NCBI GenBank assembly: GCA_022072095.1
Contig: JAJVIJ010000003.1
Span: forward strand, 62,001-126,000
Source: Rhodocyclaceae bacterium
GTDB taxonomy: Bacteria; Pseudomonadota; Gammaproteobacteria; Burkholderiales; Rhodocyclaceae
Length of the DNA stretch: 64,000 bases
Direction of reading: 5' to 3'
In this document: positions 44,022 to 52,687 of the stretch, piece by piece
Layout: every line of letters starts with the position of its first letter
How positions within the stretch are numbered: position 1 is the first letter of the stretch
The notes under the pieces: generated by a model
What the model saw: the letters and a program-made list of their open reading frames with translations, nothing else
What the model was told of the DNA's origin: nothing
The model's database searches: none
Made by a program: the position numbers and the translations under genes

Positions 44022-44621
44022 TTGAACGCCGACCTTGCGCTACGCACTTCATGCCATGGACATCTGCTCGCGGCGATCGGGGCGTCCATCATCCTGCACG
44101 CCTTGACCGGCATCGCGATCGGCGGAAGCGTCCTGGTTCAGGGTGGCCACGCCGGCAAGGATGCGGGAACGGCGACGGCCTCCGTCGATGTGAGGCTCGT
44201 CAGCGATCGCCCGCTACGCTCGTCAACCGAAGGCGTTCCGACAACCCGGAGCAAGGCGCACGACGAGAGAGCCGCAGGCACACCGGCCCCATCCGCACCA
44301 CCTGGGCTGCTGCCGGCGATCCGTTACTACCGGATCAGCGAACTGTCGGCCAAGCCATTGGTGATCGAACCACCGCGTTTCCAAACATCGCCTGGGGATG
44401 AATACGGAGCCGACGGCAGCGTGGCCCTGAGAGTTTTCATCGCGCAGGACGGACGGGTCGCGGCGGTCGAAGTGGAGGACGCCAGTCTTCCCGAAAGCGC
44501 GATCCGGGTTGCGCGCGCAGGCTTCATGCATGCGCTGTTCACGCCGGGCAGGGTGGGCGACCGACCGGTCGCAGTCGAAATGCGGGTGGCGGTCGATTTT
44601 TCCAGCCCGGATAGGCCGTAG
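44022..44621 (+). CDS. TonB-like energy transducer domain protein
   Basis: 199 residues from a TTG start 17 nt after pilY1. One N-terminal membrane helix (LLAAIGASIILHALTGIAIG), a variable Pro/Ala linker, then YYRISELSAKPLVIEPPR and a small alpha/beta domain with GSVALRVFIAQDGRVAAVEVED, resembling TonB C-terminal domains. ExbB, ExbD and a TonB-dependent receptor are absent. The YY-x-x-SEL opening is common in betaproteobacterial TonB-like proteins next to pilus or outer-membrane genes. A role in envelope function is likely; the partner is unknown. Confidence 0.65.
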   Translation: MNADLALRTSCHGHLLAAIGASIILHALTGIAIGGSVLVQGGHAGKDAGTATASVDVRLVSDRPLRSSTEGVPTTRSKAHDERAAGTPAPSAPPGLLPAIRYYRISELSAKPLVIEPPRFQTSPGDEYGADGSVALRVFIAQDGRVAAVEVEDASLPESAIRVARAGFMHALFTPGRVGDRPVAVEMRVAVDFSSPDRP

Positions 44622-44701
44622 CGCAGTGCGACCCTGTCCCGCTCGACGCCCCTCCCCTCGCCATTTGCCGGATACCGACGACATTCGAGCCCGTTGAACC
44701 A

Positions 44702-45217
44702 TCAAAGCACGAGCGGCCGGTCCGGCAGCTCATTCGGGTTCGATGTGTCAGCCGCCGGGAAATGCTGTTTCAGCAGTGCCCCGATGGCATCCAGTGCAGC
44801 CACTGCGCCGTCCTCGAAACGCCCGGCGGCGAATTGCCGCTCCATCTGGCGGCACAGCTCGACCCAGACATCTGCTCCGACGCAGCGGTGGATGCCCCGA
44901 TCCGCGACGATCTCGACACAGCGATCGACCTGCTGCACGTAGATCAGCACGCCGCTGTTGTCCTCGGTGTCCCACACACGGAGCAAAGCGAACAGCTCCA
45001 AGGCCCGATCGCGGGCCGACATGCCGCCGAACACCCGTCCGACGGGCAGACTGCCTTCCACGACGAACCGCAGTTCGCCGCGATGGCCACGCTCGTTGCG
45101 CGCGATGGCCGCCTCGATGGTGGCGAGTTCGCCGGCCGACGGGCGTCCACCCAGTCCCCAGCGATCCGGCCACAGCAGATGACGACACAGGCGTCGCCAG
45201 GTGCCGAGGCCCGCCAT
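44702..45217 (-). CDS. TPM-domain (TLP18.3/Psb32/MOLO-1) protein
   Basis: 171 residues, no signal peptide. The TPM fold is recognisable by GELRFVVEGSLP, a DTEDNSGVLIYVQQVDRCVEIVADRGIH strand (in two parts: DTEDNSGVLIYVQQ and VDRCVEIVADRGIH) and a C-terminal helix. Last gene of a lemA-TPM-TPM set on the minus strand, 7 bp after the previous TPM gene. In other bacteria such trios are linked to envelope stress or cell-wall integrity, but the biochemical function is unknown. Confidence 0.8.
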   Translation of the reverse strand: MAGLGTWRRLCRHLLWPDRWGLGGRPSAGELATIEAAIARNERGHRGELRFVVEGSLPVGRVFGGMSARDRALELFALLRVWDTEDNSGVLIYVQQVDRCVEIVADRGIHRCVGADVWVELCRQMERQFAAGRFEDGAVAALDAIGALLKQHFPAADTSNPNELPDRPLVL

Positions 45218-45224
45218 CGGAGAC

Positions 45225-46154
45225 CTACCATCTGCCCGATGCACCGCCACCTCCGAAACTGCCACCGCCGCCGCCAAATCCGCCACCCCATCCGCCTCCT
45301 GGCCAGCCGCCGAAGCCGCCGCGTCCCGACATGCCGCCACCGATGAATGGCCCGCCACCGCCCCGCCCGGACACAAACACCAAGGCCAGCACGGCAGCAA
45401 GGATGGCAACGAGCAGCGAACCGGACACCACCCAGACGCCCAGGCCCACGAGCCCACCGGTCAGCGCGCCGCCAAGCAATCGGCCCAGGAGCGCCTTGAG
45501 CACGGAACCGGCCAGCAGCGCGAACATCAGCGCCACGACCAATACCGACTCGATGCCGCCATTGTCGGCCGTTGCCGCGTTGCCGTTCCGCCTCGAACGA
45601 GCCGGTGCAGGCAGGGATTCTCCGGCGATCAGCGCGCCGATGCGCTCGATGCCGCTGGTCAAACCACCGAAGTAATCCCGCTCGGCGAAGCGCGGCGCGA
45701 TCACCTCGGCGATCAGGCGCTTCGCAACCGCGTCGGGGATCGCGCCTTCAAGACCGCGGCCGACCTCGATCCGCAGTCCCCGTTCCTTCACCACAACGAG
45801 GATCAGCGCGCCATCATCGACGCCGCGGCGGCCCAGTCGCCAGGCATCGACGACGCGCAGGCTGTAGGCTTCGATGCTCTCCGGCGCGACCGTCGGCACG
45901 ATCAGCACCGCAAGCTGTGCCCCGTGCTCGGTTTCGATGCGCGCCAGCCGTTGCTCCAGCCCCTGTCGCTCTTCGGCCGACAGCAGCCCGGCGGCATCGG
46001 TGACGCGCGCGCTCAAAGCCGGAATCGGTGCCAGCGGTTCAGCGTTGGCGCCCACCGGCACGGCCCACAACCAGGTGAACGCCATTACCAAAGGCCCCAG
46101 TATGGCAACCGGCACCGCCCGCAAGCCGCGTCGGCACAGACCACTCATGGCCAT
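45225..46154 (-). CDS. TPM-domain membrane protein with glycine-rich tail (YgcG type)
   Basis: 309 residues. Signal-like N-terminus, a TPM domain with RVTDAAGLLSAEERQGLEQRL, GAQLAVLIVPTVAPESIE and GALILVVVKERGLRIEVGRGLEG, then a hydrophobic pair of helices and a tail of about 45 residues dominated by Gly, Phe and Trp. That tail is typical of YgcG-like proteins and may be disordered. Start at ATG 46154 or 46148. Follows lemA by 22 bp. Confidence 0.85.
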   Translation of the reverse strand: MAMSGLCRRGLRAVPVAILGPLVMAFTWLWAVPVGANAEPLAPIPALSARVTDAAGLLSAEERQGLEQRLARIETEHGAQLAVLIVPTVAPESIEAYSLRVVDAWRLGRRGVDDGALILVVVKERGLRIEVGRGLEGAIPDAVAKRLIAEVIAPRFAERDYFGGLTSGIERIGALIAGESLPAPARSRRNGNAATADNGGIESVLVVALMFALLAGSVLKALLGRLLGGALTGGLVGLGVWVVSGSLLVAILAAVLALVFVSGRGGGGPFIGGGMSGRGGFGGWPGGGWGGGFGGGGGSFGGGGASGRW

Positions 46155-46176
46155 CGCGACCGCTCGCCCCGTATGG

Positions 46177-46779
46177 TCAGCGCCGCGAGGACGAACCGAA
46201 TTCGACCTTGGGCGGTGACGACAGCGCTTTCTCCTCCTCGACCGAAAAATTGGCCTTCGTCTTGTAGCCAAAAGCCATCGCCGTCAGATTGTTCGGAAAC
46301 ACCCGCACCGTGGTGTTGTACTGTTGCACGGACTGAATATAGCGATTGCGCGCCACGGCAATGCGGTTTTCGGTTCCCTCCAGCTGCGCTTGCAGGTCCC
46401 GAAAATTGGCGTCGGCCTTGAGCTGCGGATAGTTTTCTGCAACCGCCAGCAGGCGCGACAACGCTCCGGACAACTGCGACTGCGCCTGCTGAAAGCGCGC
46501 CAGCGCCTCGGGATCATTGACCAGTTCCGGAGTGACCTTGATGCCGCTCACGCTCGCGCGCGCCTCGGTCACGCGCGTCAGCACCTCGCGTTCGTGGGCG
46601 GCATAGCCTTGCACCACCTGCACCAGGTTCGGGATCAGGTCGGCGCGCCGCTTGTACTGATTCAGGACCTCGGCCCAAGCGGCATTGACCTGCTCGTCCT
46701 GAGCCTGAATCGTGTTGTAGCCGCAGCCTGACAGCAACAGCGCAGCACAGATGGCAGCAAGAAACATTCTGATACGCAT
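46177..46779 (-). CDS. lemA: LemA family lipoprotein
   Basis: 200 residues. Lipoprotein leader with lipobox LLSGC (C19). The LemA helical domain shows YNTIQAQDEQVNAAWAEVLNQYKRRADLIPNLVQ in two adjoining parts (YNTIQAQDEQVNAAWAEVLN, then QYKRRADLIPNLV), AENYPQLKADANFRDLQ and QYNTTVRVFPNNL. Predicted envelope protein of unknown activity, first gene of the lemA-TPM-TPM operon. Confidence 0.92.
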   Translation of the reverse strand: MRIRMFLAAICAALLLSGCGYNTIQAQDEQVNAAWAEVLNQYKRRADLIPNLVQVVQGYAAHEREVLTRVTEARASVSGIKVTPELVNDPEALARFQQAQSQLSGALSRLLAVAENYPQLKADANFRDLQAQLEGTENRIAVARNRYIQSVQQYNTTVRVFPNNLTAMAFGYKTKANFSVEEEKALSSPPKVEFGSSSRR

Positions 46780-46835
46780 TGCACAACCTCCCCAAGCACT
46801 CCGACATCGATCGAGCCCGCCACGCCGGACGACGC

Positions 46836-47750
46836 TCAGCGCACATCCGGCTCGAAAAACAGCCAGCCGACCTGTGGAAACGCCGCTTCGAAACGCGCCT
46901 CCAGCCGGTTGATCGTCGCCACGAGCTCGGTGCCGGTGCGCGCGAAATCGTCGCGCACCCTCGCCTTCACGGCCACCACCGCTCGCTCACCCCAGGCGAG
47001 CGTAATGATACGGAACACGGTTTCGATCTCCGGCTGCGCTTCGAAATGCGCCCTCATGCGCTGACGCAGCTCCGGCGCGAGCGACTCACCGACGATCAGC
47101 GCCTTGACCTCGCGCAACACCGCGCCCGCGACGACGATCAGCACCACGCCGACCACCAGGGTGCCCAGTGCGTCGTAGACCGGGTCGCCACTCACCAGTG
47201 TTGCGCTCACCGCACACAGAGCGACCACCAGACCGGCGAGCGCCGCGACATCCTCGCCGGCGACCACCATCAACGCGGACTGCCGGGTATCGCGAAACCA
47301 GCGCAGCAGCGGCTGCCGGCCGCGTTCTCTATTGATCTCCCGCATTGCCCCCCACAGCGAGAACGCTTCCAGCACGACCGCCATGGCCAGCACGATCAGC
47401 GCCGCCAGCGCATTCTCGACCGGCTCCGGGTGGCGCAGTCGTGTTACGCCCTCCCAAACAGAAAACACGCCGCCCACAAAAAACAGCATCAGCGCGACCA
47501 ACATGGCCCAATAGTAGACCACGCGATGGTGGCCCAGAGGGTGGTCCTCAGACTCCGGACGACGTGCCTGGCGCAGACCGAGCAACAACAGACCCTGGTT
47601 GACGCAATCGGCACAGGAGTGGATCGCTTCCGCAAGCATGGCGCCCGACCCGGTCCATGTCGCCGCAATGAGCTTGGTGAGTGCAATGCCACCGTTCGCG
47701 GCGAGCGCATACAGGATGGCTCGCAGGGAGCCTTCTGATCCGTGAGCCAA
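46836..47750 (-). CDS. Cation diffusion facilitator transporter
   Basis: 304 residues. CDF/ZnT family exporter. It has membrane helices at the N-terminal half, the metal-site segment AEAIHSCADCVNQ (H-x3-D with D-x-x-N), and a second-site region VVAGEDVAALAGLVVALC in place of HSxxD-type. The C-terminal cytoplasmic domain begins near VGESLAPEL. This variation (GED) is typical of the SLC30A9-like CDF subgroup. TTG start at 47750 with AAGGGA upstream. Likely exports Zn2+ or another divalent ion. Confidence 0.83.
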   Translation of the reverse strand: MAHGSEGSLRAILYALAANGGIALTKLIAATWTGSGAMLAEAIHSCADCVNQGLLLLGLRQARRPESEDHPLGHHRVVYYWAMLVALMLFFVGGVFSVWEGVTRLRHPEPVENALAALIVLAMAVVLEAFSLWGAMREINRERGRQPLLRWFRDTRQSALMVVAGEDVAALAGLVVALCAVSATLVSGDPVYDALGTLVVGVVLIVVAGAVLREVKALIVGESLAPELRQRMRAHFEAQPEIETVFRIITLAWGERAVVAVKARVRDDFARTGTELVATINRLEARFEAAFPQVGWLFFEPDVR

Positions 47751-47956
47751 GATTTCCCTTTGATAAACGCCACCACTACGGCGGACGCCACAAGCTGGCG
47801 CGAGCTTACACGAGCGAGCTTCTTACACATTTCCCACGCCCGGCCCTGCACGCGCGCATTGGTCACATACACGGCAAGCAGGATCGAGGGAAGCATGCGA
47901 CACTTGTCCCTGTTCCCGCATCAACCGCAAGACTAGGCCTACCCCAGGGAGACGTC

Positions 47957-48835
47957 ATGCACGCCTTTCAATATGTGGCGCCGACTTCGCTGGCCGCGGC
48001 CCGCGAACTGCTCAAGGACGCCATATCCGTTCCGACCCGAGTGCTGGCCGGTGGCACAGACCTGCTGGTACAGATGCGCGCCGGGCTGCACTCGCCCGCG
48101 CGCTTGCTCGACATCAAGAAAATCCCCGAGACCAACGTTCTGTGCATCGAGGCCGGGCAGGCTCGCATCGGCGCCGCCGTCTGTGCGGCCCGGATCGGCG
48201 AACACGATGCACTGCGGCGGCTCTGCCCGGGTGTCGCCGAGGCGATCGCACTGATTGGATCCGTGCAGGTGCAGGGGCGGGCAACCGTCGTCGGCAATCT
48301 GTGCAACGCCTCGCCCGCGGCCGACAGCGTTCCGGCGCTGATGGCTGCGGGCGCAAGCATCAGGGTGATCGGACCGGACAGAGAACGCTGGCTGCCCGTC
48401 GCCGGGTTTGCGGTGGCGCCAGGACGCACCCTGCTCGCACCGGACGAATTGATCGTCGAATTGCGCCTGCCCGTGCCGGACGCGCACACTGCCGAGGCTT
48501 ATCAGCGCTTCACGCCACGCGCCGAAATGGATATCGCCGTGGTGGGCGTCGGTGCCCGGCTCACGCTCGATCGTGACGGTTGCTGTCGCGCTGCCGAGGT
48601 CGCGATCGGCGCCGTGGCGCCGACCGCGTTGCCGGCACCCGAGGTCGTCGCCGCAATCCTGGGCGCTCGGATCGACGAAGCCGCACTCACGCGGGCTGCC
48701 GCCGCTGCCAAGTCGGTCGGCAATCCGATCAGCGACAAGCGGGGCACGGCGGATTTTCGCCGCCATATCGCCGGCGTGCTGACCCGACGCGTGCTGCGCA
48801 CGGCGGCAGAGCGCGCGCGGCAACGGAGCCTGTGA
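47957..48835 (+). CDS. Molybdenum hydroxylase FAD-binding (medium) subunit
   Basis: 292 residues. The FAD-binding subunit of the CO/xanthine dehydrogenase superfamily (CoxM/HcrB type). FAD pyrophosphate contacts are in VLAGGTDLLVQMR and VVGNLCNASPAADSVPALMA; the C-terminal CO-dehydrogenase flavoprotein domain follows with RTLLAPDELIVELRLP. No 4Fe-4S insertion as in 4-hydroxybenzoyl-CoA reductase is present. ATG 47957 with CAGGGA upstream. First gene of a four-gene operon, one base apart from the next. Confidence 0.9.
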   Translation: MHAFQYVAPTSLAAARELLKDAISVPTRVLAGGTDLLVQMRAGLHSPARLLDIKKIPETNVLCIEAGQARIGAAVCAARIGEHDALRRLCPGVAEAIALIGSVQVQGRATVVGNLCNASPAADSVPALMAAGASIRVIGPDRERWLPVAGFAVAPGRTLLAPDELIVELRLPVPDAHTAEAYQRFTPRAEMDIAVVGVGARLTLDRDGCCRAAEVAIGAVAPTALPAPEVVAAILGARIDEAALTRAAAAAKSVGNPISDKRGTADFRRHIAGVLTRRVLRTAAERARQRSL

Positions 48836-48836
48836 A

Positions 48837-49319
48837 ATGACAAAACAACATGTGCTGACCACGATCAATGGCGAGCAGACGGAGTTTCTCTGCGAGCCTC
48901 AGCAAAGCCTGCTGGGCGCGTTGCGCGAAGACCTGGGATTGACCGGAACCAAGGAGGGCTGCGGTACCGGCGATTGCGGCGCCTGCTCGGTGATCGTGAA
49001 CGGCCGCCTGACTTGCGCCTGTCTGGTGCTGGCTGTTGAAGCGGATGGCCAGCAGATCGAAACCATCGAGGGCGTCGCCGAACCGCAGGCCCTGCACCCC
49101 ATCCAGCAACAGTTTCTCGAGCACGCCGCGCTGCAATGCGGCATCTGCACGCCAGGGCTGATCATGGCGACCAAGGCGCTGCTGGAGAAAAATCCAGATC
49201 CCAGCGAGCACGAGATCCGCTACTGGCTTTCCGGCAATCTGTGCCGCTGCACAGGCTATGACAAGATCGTGCGCGCGGTGCTGGCGGCCGCTGCACAGCT
49301 GCGTGGAGCAGAAGCATGA
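48837..49319 (+). CDS. Molybdenum hydroxylase [2Fe-2S] (small) subunit
   Basis: 160 residues, with two [2Fe-2S] domains: a plant-ferredoxin type (C42, C47, C50, C60 or C62, in GCGTGDCGACSV) and a helical type (C101, C104, C136, C138, in CGICTPG and CRCTGY). Passes electrons from the molybdenum centre to FAD. Overlaps the large-subunit gene by 4 bp. Confidence 0.95.
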   Translation: MTKQHVLTTINGEQTEFLCEPQQSLLGALREDLGLTGTKEGCGTGDCGACSVIVNGRLTCACLVLAVEADGQQIETIEGVAEPQALHPIQQQFLEHAALQCGICTPGLIMATKALLEKNPDPSEHEIRYWLSGNLCRCTGYDKIVRAVLAAAAQLRGAEA

Positions 49320-51589
49320 CTGACGACAAGGTCTACCGCTGGATCGGCAGCAGTCCGGTCCGGCCGGACGGCATCGACAAGGTCACGGGCCACGCGGCGT
49401 TCGGCGCCGATCGCTTGTTGCCCGGGATGTTGCATGGTCTGATCCTTCGCAGCCCTCACGCCCATGCCCGCATCCTGTCGATCGACACCAGTGCGGCCGA
49501 CCGGATCCCCGGCGTTCTGGCGATCGTGACCGGCACCGACTTTCCCGATGTCACCGCGGCCATGGAAGAAACGGGCGAATCTCAGATCGATGTCCGGGAT
49601 CTGGCACGCAACGTCATGGCGCGTGACAAGGCGCTCTATCACGGCCACGCCGTCGCAGCCGTGGCGGCGACAACGACAACGATTGCAGAAGAGGCACTGC
49701 GCGCGATCAAGGTCGAGTACGAACCATTGCCGGCGGTGCTCGACATCGAATCGGCGATGGCCGAAGATGCCCCTCTGCTGCACGAGGAGCTGCGCACGAA
49801 GGGGCTGGCGGAAATGCCTGCGCGCGGCTCCAACGTGGCCGCCGTGGTCACCTACACACGCGGCGATCCGGAGGCTGGCTTTGCCGCCTCTGACGTCGTC
49901 ATCGAACGCGAATTTTCGACTCCGACCGTGCATCAGGGCTACATCGAGCCGCATGCCGTGGTCGCGGAATGCCGGCCCGACGACCAGGCGACGGTCTGGT
50001 GCTGCACGCAAGGCCCGTTCGTGGTGCGCACGCTGACGAGCAAGGTTCTGGGCTGGGACGTGTCCAGCATCAAGGTGATCCCGAGCGAGATCGGTGGCGG
50101 CTTCGGCGGCAAGACCACCATCTATCTCGAACCGGTGGCCATCCTGCTGGCAAGAAAATCCGGTCGCCCGGTCAAGATGGTGATGAGCCGCGAAGAGGTG
50201 TTCCGGGCGACGGGTCCGACCTCGGCGAGCCGGGTACGCATCAAGCTGGGCGCCAGCCGCGCCGGCAAGATACTTGCCGCCGAGGCCGAACTCAAATATG
50301 AAGCCGGCGCGTTCAAGGGCTCGCCGATCACGCCCGGCTGCATGTGCGTCCTCGTCGCCTACGACATCGACAATTTCCGCATCACCGGCTACGACGTGCT
50401 CGTCAACAAACCCAAGGTCGCAGCCTATCGGGCGCCCGGTGCGCCGATGGCGGCGTTCGCGATGGAATCCATGGTTGATGAGATGGCGCACAGGCTGGGA
50501 CTCGACCCGATCCGCTTCCGCCTTGACAACGCCGTCCGCGAAGGCTCCAAGGCGGCCTATGGACCGAAATTTCCGCCGATCGGCCTGGTGTCCTGCCTGG
50601 AACAGGCGGCCCTGCATCCCCACTACCAGGCGCCCCTGGGGCCCAACCAGGGGCGTGGCGTCGCCGTGGGGTTCTGGTTCAACGTAGGCATGCAGTCGAC
50701 GGCAACCCTCAACGTGCAGGAAGACGGCACGGCGACGGTCGTCACGGCGAGCCCCGATATCGGCGGCTCGCGCGCATCGATGGCGCTGATGGCCGCTGAG
50801 ACCCTGGGCATAGCCTACGAACGCATCAACGCCGTGGTCGGCGATACCGAAATGGCCGGTTACTGCGATGTCACCGGTGGCAGCCGCACGACCTTCGCGA
50901 CCGGCATGGCGGTGATCCAGGCAGCGCGGGATGTGGTTGATCAGATGCGCAGACGGGCGGCCAAAATTTGGGGTATCGACCCGGACCAGGTCACATGGCG
51001 TGATGGCCAAGCCATCCCTCCCGCGGAGCACGCCACCGAACAATCCCTGCCGCCACTAGACTTCGCGGCGCTGGCCAAATCTGCGGCGAAGACGGGCGGC
51101 TCCTTCGTCGGGCGCGCATCACTGACCGCGCAGGGCGCGGGTGCCGGTTTTGGCGTTCATCTGTGCGATGTGCAGGTCGACCCGGAAACGGGAAAGGTCG
51201 ACGTCGTGCGCTATACGGCCATCCAGGATACGGGCAAGGCGATCCACCGCGCCTATGTCGAGGGCCAGATGCAGGGAGGCGCCGCACAGGGCATCGGCTG
51301 GGCGCTGAACGAGGCCTATGTCTACGATGCCCACGGCATCATGGAGAACCCGGCTTTCCTCGATTACCGCATGCCGGTCGCGCTCGACCTGCCGCTGATC
51401 GATACCGTCATCGTCGAGGTGCCGAACCCCGCTCACCCATACGGTGTACGCGGCGTCGGCGAAACGCCGATCGTGCCTCCGTTGGCCGCAGTCGCAAATG
51501 CCGTCTTTGACGCTGTCGGCGTGCGCTATTGCGACCTGCCGCTCAACCCACCGCGCGTCCTGTCGGGCCTGTTGCCGGCGGCAGGCTGA
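49316..51589 (+). CDS. Molybdenum hydroxylase molybdopterin-binding (large) subunit
   Basis: 757 residues. Holds the Mo-MCD cofactor. Conserved parts are the N-terminal a/b hammerhead (VRPDGIDKVTGHAAFGAD), GGGFGGKTTIYLEP, the active-site loop VAAYRAPGAPMAAF, GGSRASMALMAAETLG and the catalytic glutamate in YGVRGVGETPIVPP. The loop is not AYXCSFR as in form I CO dehydrogenase, so CO oxidation is not predicted; it differs also from xanthine dehydrogenase. The substrate is probably an aromatic or N-heterocyclic compound or an acyl-CoA, not decidable here. A MoaD-like gene follows after 1 bp. Confidence 0.92.
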   Translation: MTDDKVYRWIGSSPVRPDGIDKVTGHAAFGADRLLPGMLHGLILRSPHAHARILSIDTSAADRIPGVLAIVTGTDFPDVTAAMEETGESQIDVRDLARNVMARDKALYHGHAVAAVAATTTTIAEEALRAIKVEYEPLPAVLDIESAMAEDAPLLHEELRTKGLAEMPARGSNVAAVVTYTRGDPEAGFAASDVVIEREFSTPTVHQGYIEPHAVVAECRPDDQATVWCCTQGPFVVRTLTSKVLGWDVSSIKVIPSEIGGGFGGKTTIYLEPVAILLARKSGRPVKMVMSREEVFRATGPTSASRVRIKLGASRAGKILAAEAELKYEAGAFKGSPITPGCMCVLVAYDIDNFRITGYDVLVNKPKVAAYRAPGAPMAAFAMESMVDEMAHRLGLDPIRFRLDNAVREGSKAAYGPKFPPIGLVSCLEQAALHPHYQAPLGPNQGRGVAVGFWFNVGMQSTATLNVQEDGTATVVTASPDIGGSRASMALMAAETLGIAYERINAVVGDTEMAGYCDVTGGSRTTFATGMAVIQAARDVVDQMRRRAAKIWGIDPDQVTWRDGQAIPPAEHATEQSLPPLDFAALAKSAAKTGGSFVGRASLTAQGAGAGFGVHLCDVQVDPETGKVDVVRYTAIQDTGKAIHRAYVEGQMQGGAAQGIGWALNEAYVYDAHGIMENPAFLDYRMPVALDLPLIDTVIVEVPNPAHPYGVRGVGETPIVPPLAAVANAVFDAVGVRYCDLPLNPPRVLSGLLPAAG

Positions 51590-51590
51590 C

Positions 51591-51836
51591 ATGGTGCGAG
51601 TGGTGCTGGGCAACGAACTTCGTGCGCTCGCTGGCGGCGCCGACGAACTGCTGCTTGCCGCGACGGACACCCAGGCGCTGTTGGCCGAGCTACGTCGGCG
51701 CTACCCAGCGCTCGCGGATCATGTCGAACATCAATCCGCCATCGCCATCGACGGTCTCATCCATCAGCACCCCTTCGCCGAGCCGCTGGCCGAACACAGC
51801 GAGATCCACATCATCCCGCGTATCACGGCTGGCTAG
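51591..51836 (+). CDS. MoaD/ThiS-like small protein
   Basis: 81 residues with a beta-grasp pattern: MVRVVLGNELRALAG, the helix TQALLAELRRRYPALA, then IAIDGLIHQHPFAEPLAEHSEIHIIPRITAG in consecutive strands (IAIDGLIHQHPFAEPL, EHSEIHIIPRITAG). MoaD and ThiS end in Gly-Gly, which is adenylated and thiocarboxylated; here the end is Ala-Gly. It is fused by spacing to the molybdenum hydroxylase operon, suggesting a dedicated partner for cofactor sulfuration or a subunit. Tail-to-tail with the PEP-CTERM gene, whose stop overlaps it. Confidence 0.72.
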   Translation: MVRVVLGNELRALAGGADELLLAATDTQALLAELRRRYPALADHVEHQSAIAIDGLIHQHPFAEPLAEHSEIHIIPRITAG

Positions 51837-52687
51837 GTCAGGATTCCAGCCGCGGTACCGGTGCGCGACGATCTTTTCTTGCCCGCGCACGCGCCTCGGC
51901 GCCGGCTGAACGCCACGCCGCCCAGTCCCAAGGCAGCCAGCAACAGCGAAGCCGGCTCGGGCACATGCGCGGCGGGTGGTGGATCGACCGTGATCAGGTC
52001 GTTCGCGCACAACATCGTCCACTGCAGATCGAATTTCTGCGTCGGACCGTTTGCACCCCAGAAATCCTGGTTGCCGAACACGAAGGCATCGACCGGGATG
52101 CTGGCCTCGATGACGTAGTGCGTATCGCGCGGCCTGTCTCCGAGCCCACTGATCGGCGTATTCGGGTAGGCGAGCTGTCCGTGACCGACGATGGTGCCGC
52201 TCTGCACCGCAGTGACATTCGCACCCTGACCGTTTGCGGCCAGGACATTGGGTGCATCCCACAACCCATATCGCCAGCTCGGGTTACCGTACAGCGTCGC
52301 AGCGCCGATGCCCGCGCGATTGCGCACGGTGAAGCCGAAGTCCCAGGTCCCGTTCTGCCCAAAGTCGAAGGCGAAGTCACCGGCAGGATAGGCGGTCTCG
52401 GTGGGCGGCAACCCGGTGATCAACAGGATGTACAGGCTGGTGGCGTCCCAGTCCATGTAGATGGCCTCGGCATCATAGCGCTGCCCGCCATAGCCTGGAT
52501 TCAGATAGGCGGCCGAATTGCCGAACTGATCTTCGATCGTCCAGTGCTTCACCGAAGGTCCCGGCGCAAAGTTGCTCTGTATGCCCCAGTCGGACATCAG
52601 GCCGTCGACCTGATAAGCACCGGCAGATACCGACAGCACCAGACAGGGTATGGCCAATCCGATCGTGGCCACCGAACGCTTCAACAT
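51833..52687 (-). CDS. PEP-CTERM sorting domain protein
   Basis: 284 residues. The N-terminal signal peptide (MLKRSVATIGLAIPCLVLSVSAGA) opens the protein; the mature part is rich in Trp, Gly and Asn, without a recognised enzyme domain. Near the end comes the sorting signal HVPEPASLLLAALGLGGVAF followed by RRR. An exosortase (XrtA/EpsH) should cut at PEP and deliver it to the cell surface. Unusually, about 20 residues (GACAGKKRSSRTGTAAGILT) follow the arginine cluster, where such proteins normally stop. Start at ATG 52687 with AGGTG upstream. The prs genes about 6 kb away are the likely system. Confidence 0.88.
   Translation of the reverse strand: MLKRSVATIGLAIPCLVLSVSAGAYQVDGLMSDWGIQSNFAPGPSVKHWTIEDQFGNSAAYLNPGYGGQRYDAEAIYMDWDATSLYILLITGLPPTETAYPAGDFAFDFGQNGTWDFGFTVRNRAGIGAATLYGNPSWRYGLWDAPNVLAANGQGANVTAVQSGTIVGHGQLAYPNTPISGLGDRPRDTHYVIEASIPVDAFVFGNQDFWGANGPTQKFDLQWTMLCANDLITVDPPPAAHVPEPASLLLAALGLGGVAFSRRRGACAGKKRSSRTGTAAGILT

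Noticed and set aside
40945-44052. 1035-codon open frame opposite pilY1
   Set aside because: Antisense shadow of a high-GC gene with no recognisable domain; pilY1 is clear.
49256-51043. 595-codon open frame opposite the molybdenum hydroxylase large subunit
   Set aside because: Antisense shadow; repeated Asp/His/Arg-rich sequence without family motifs.
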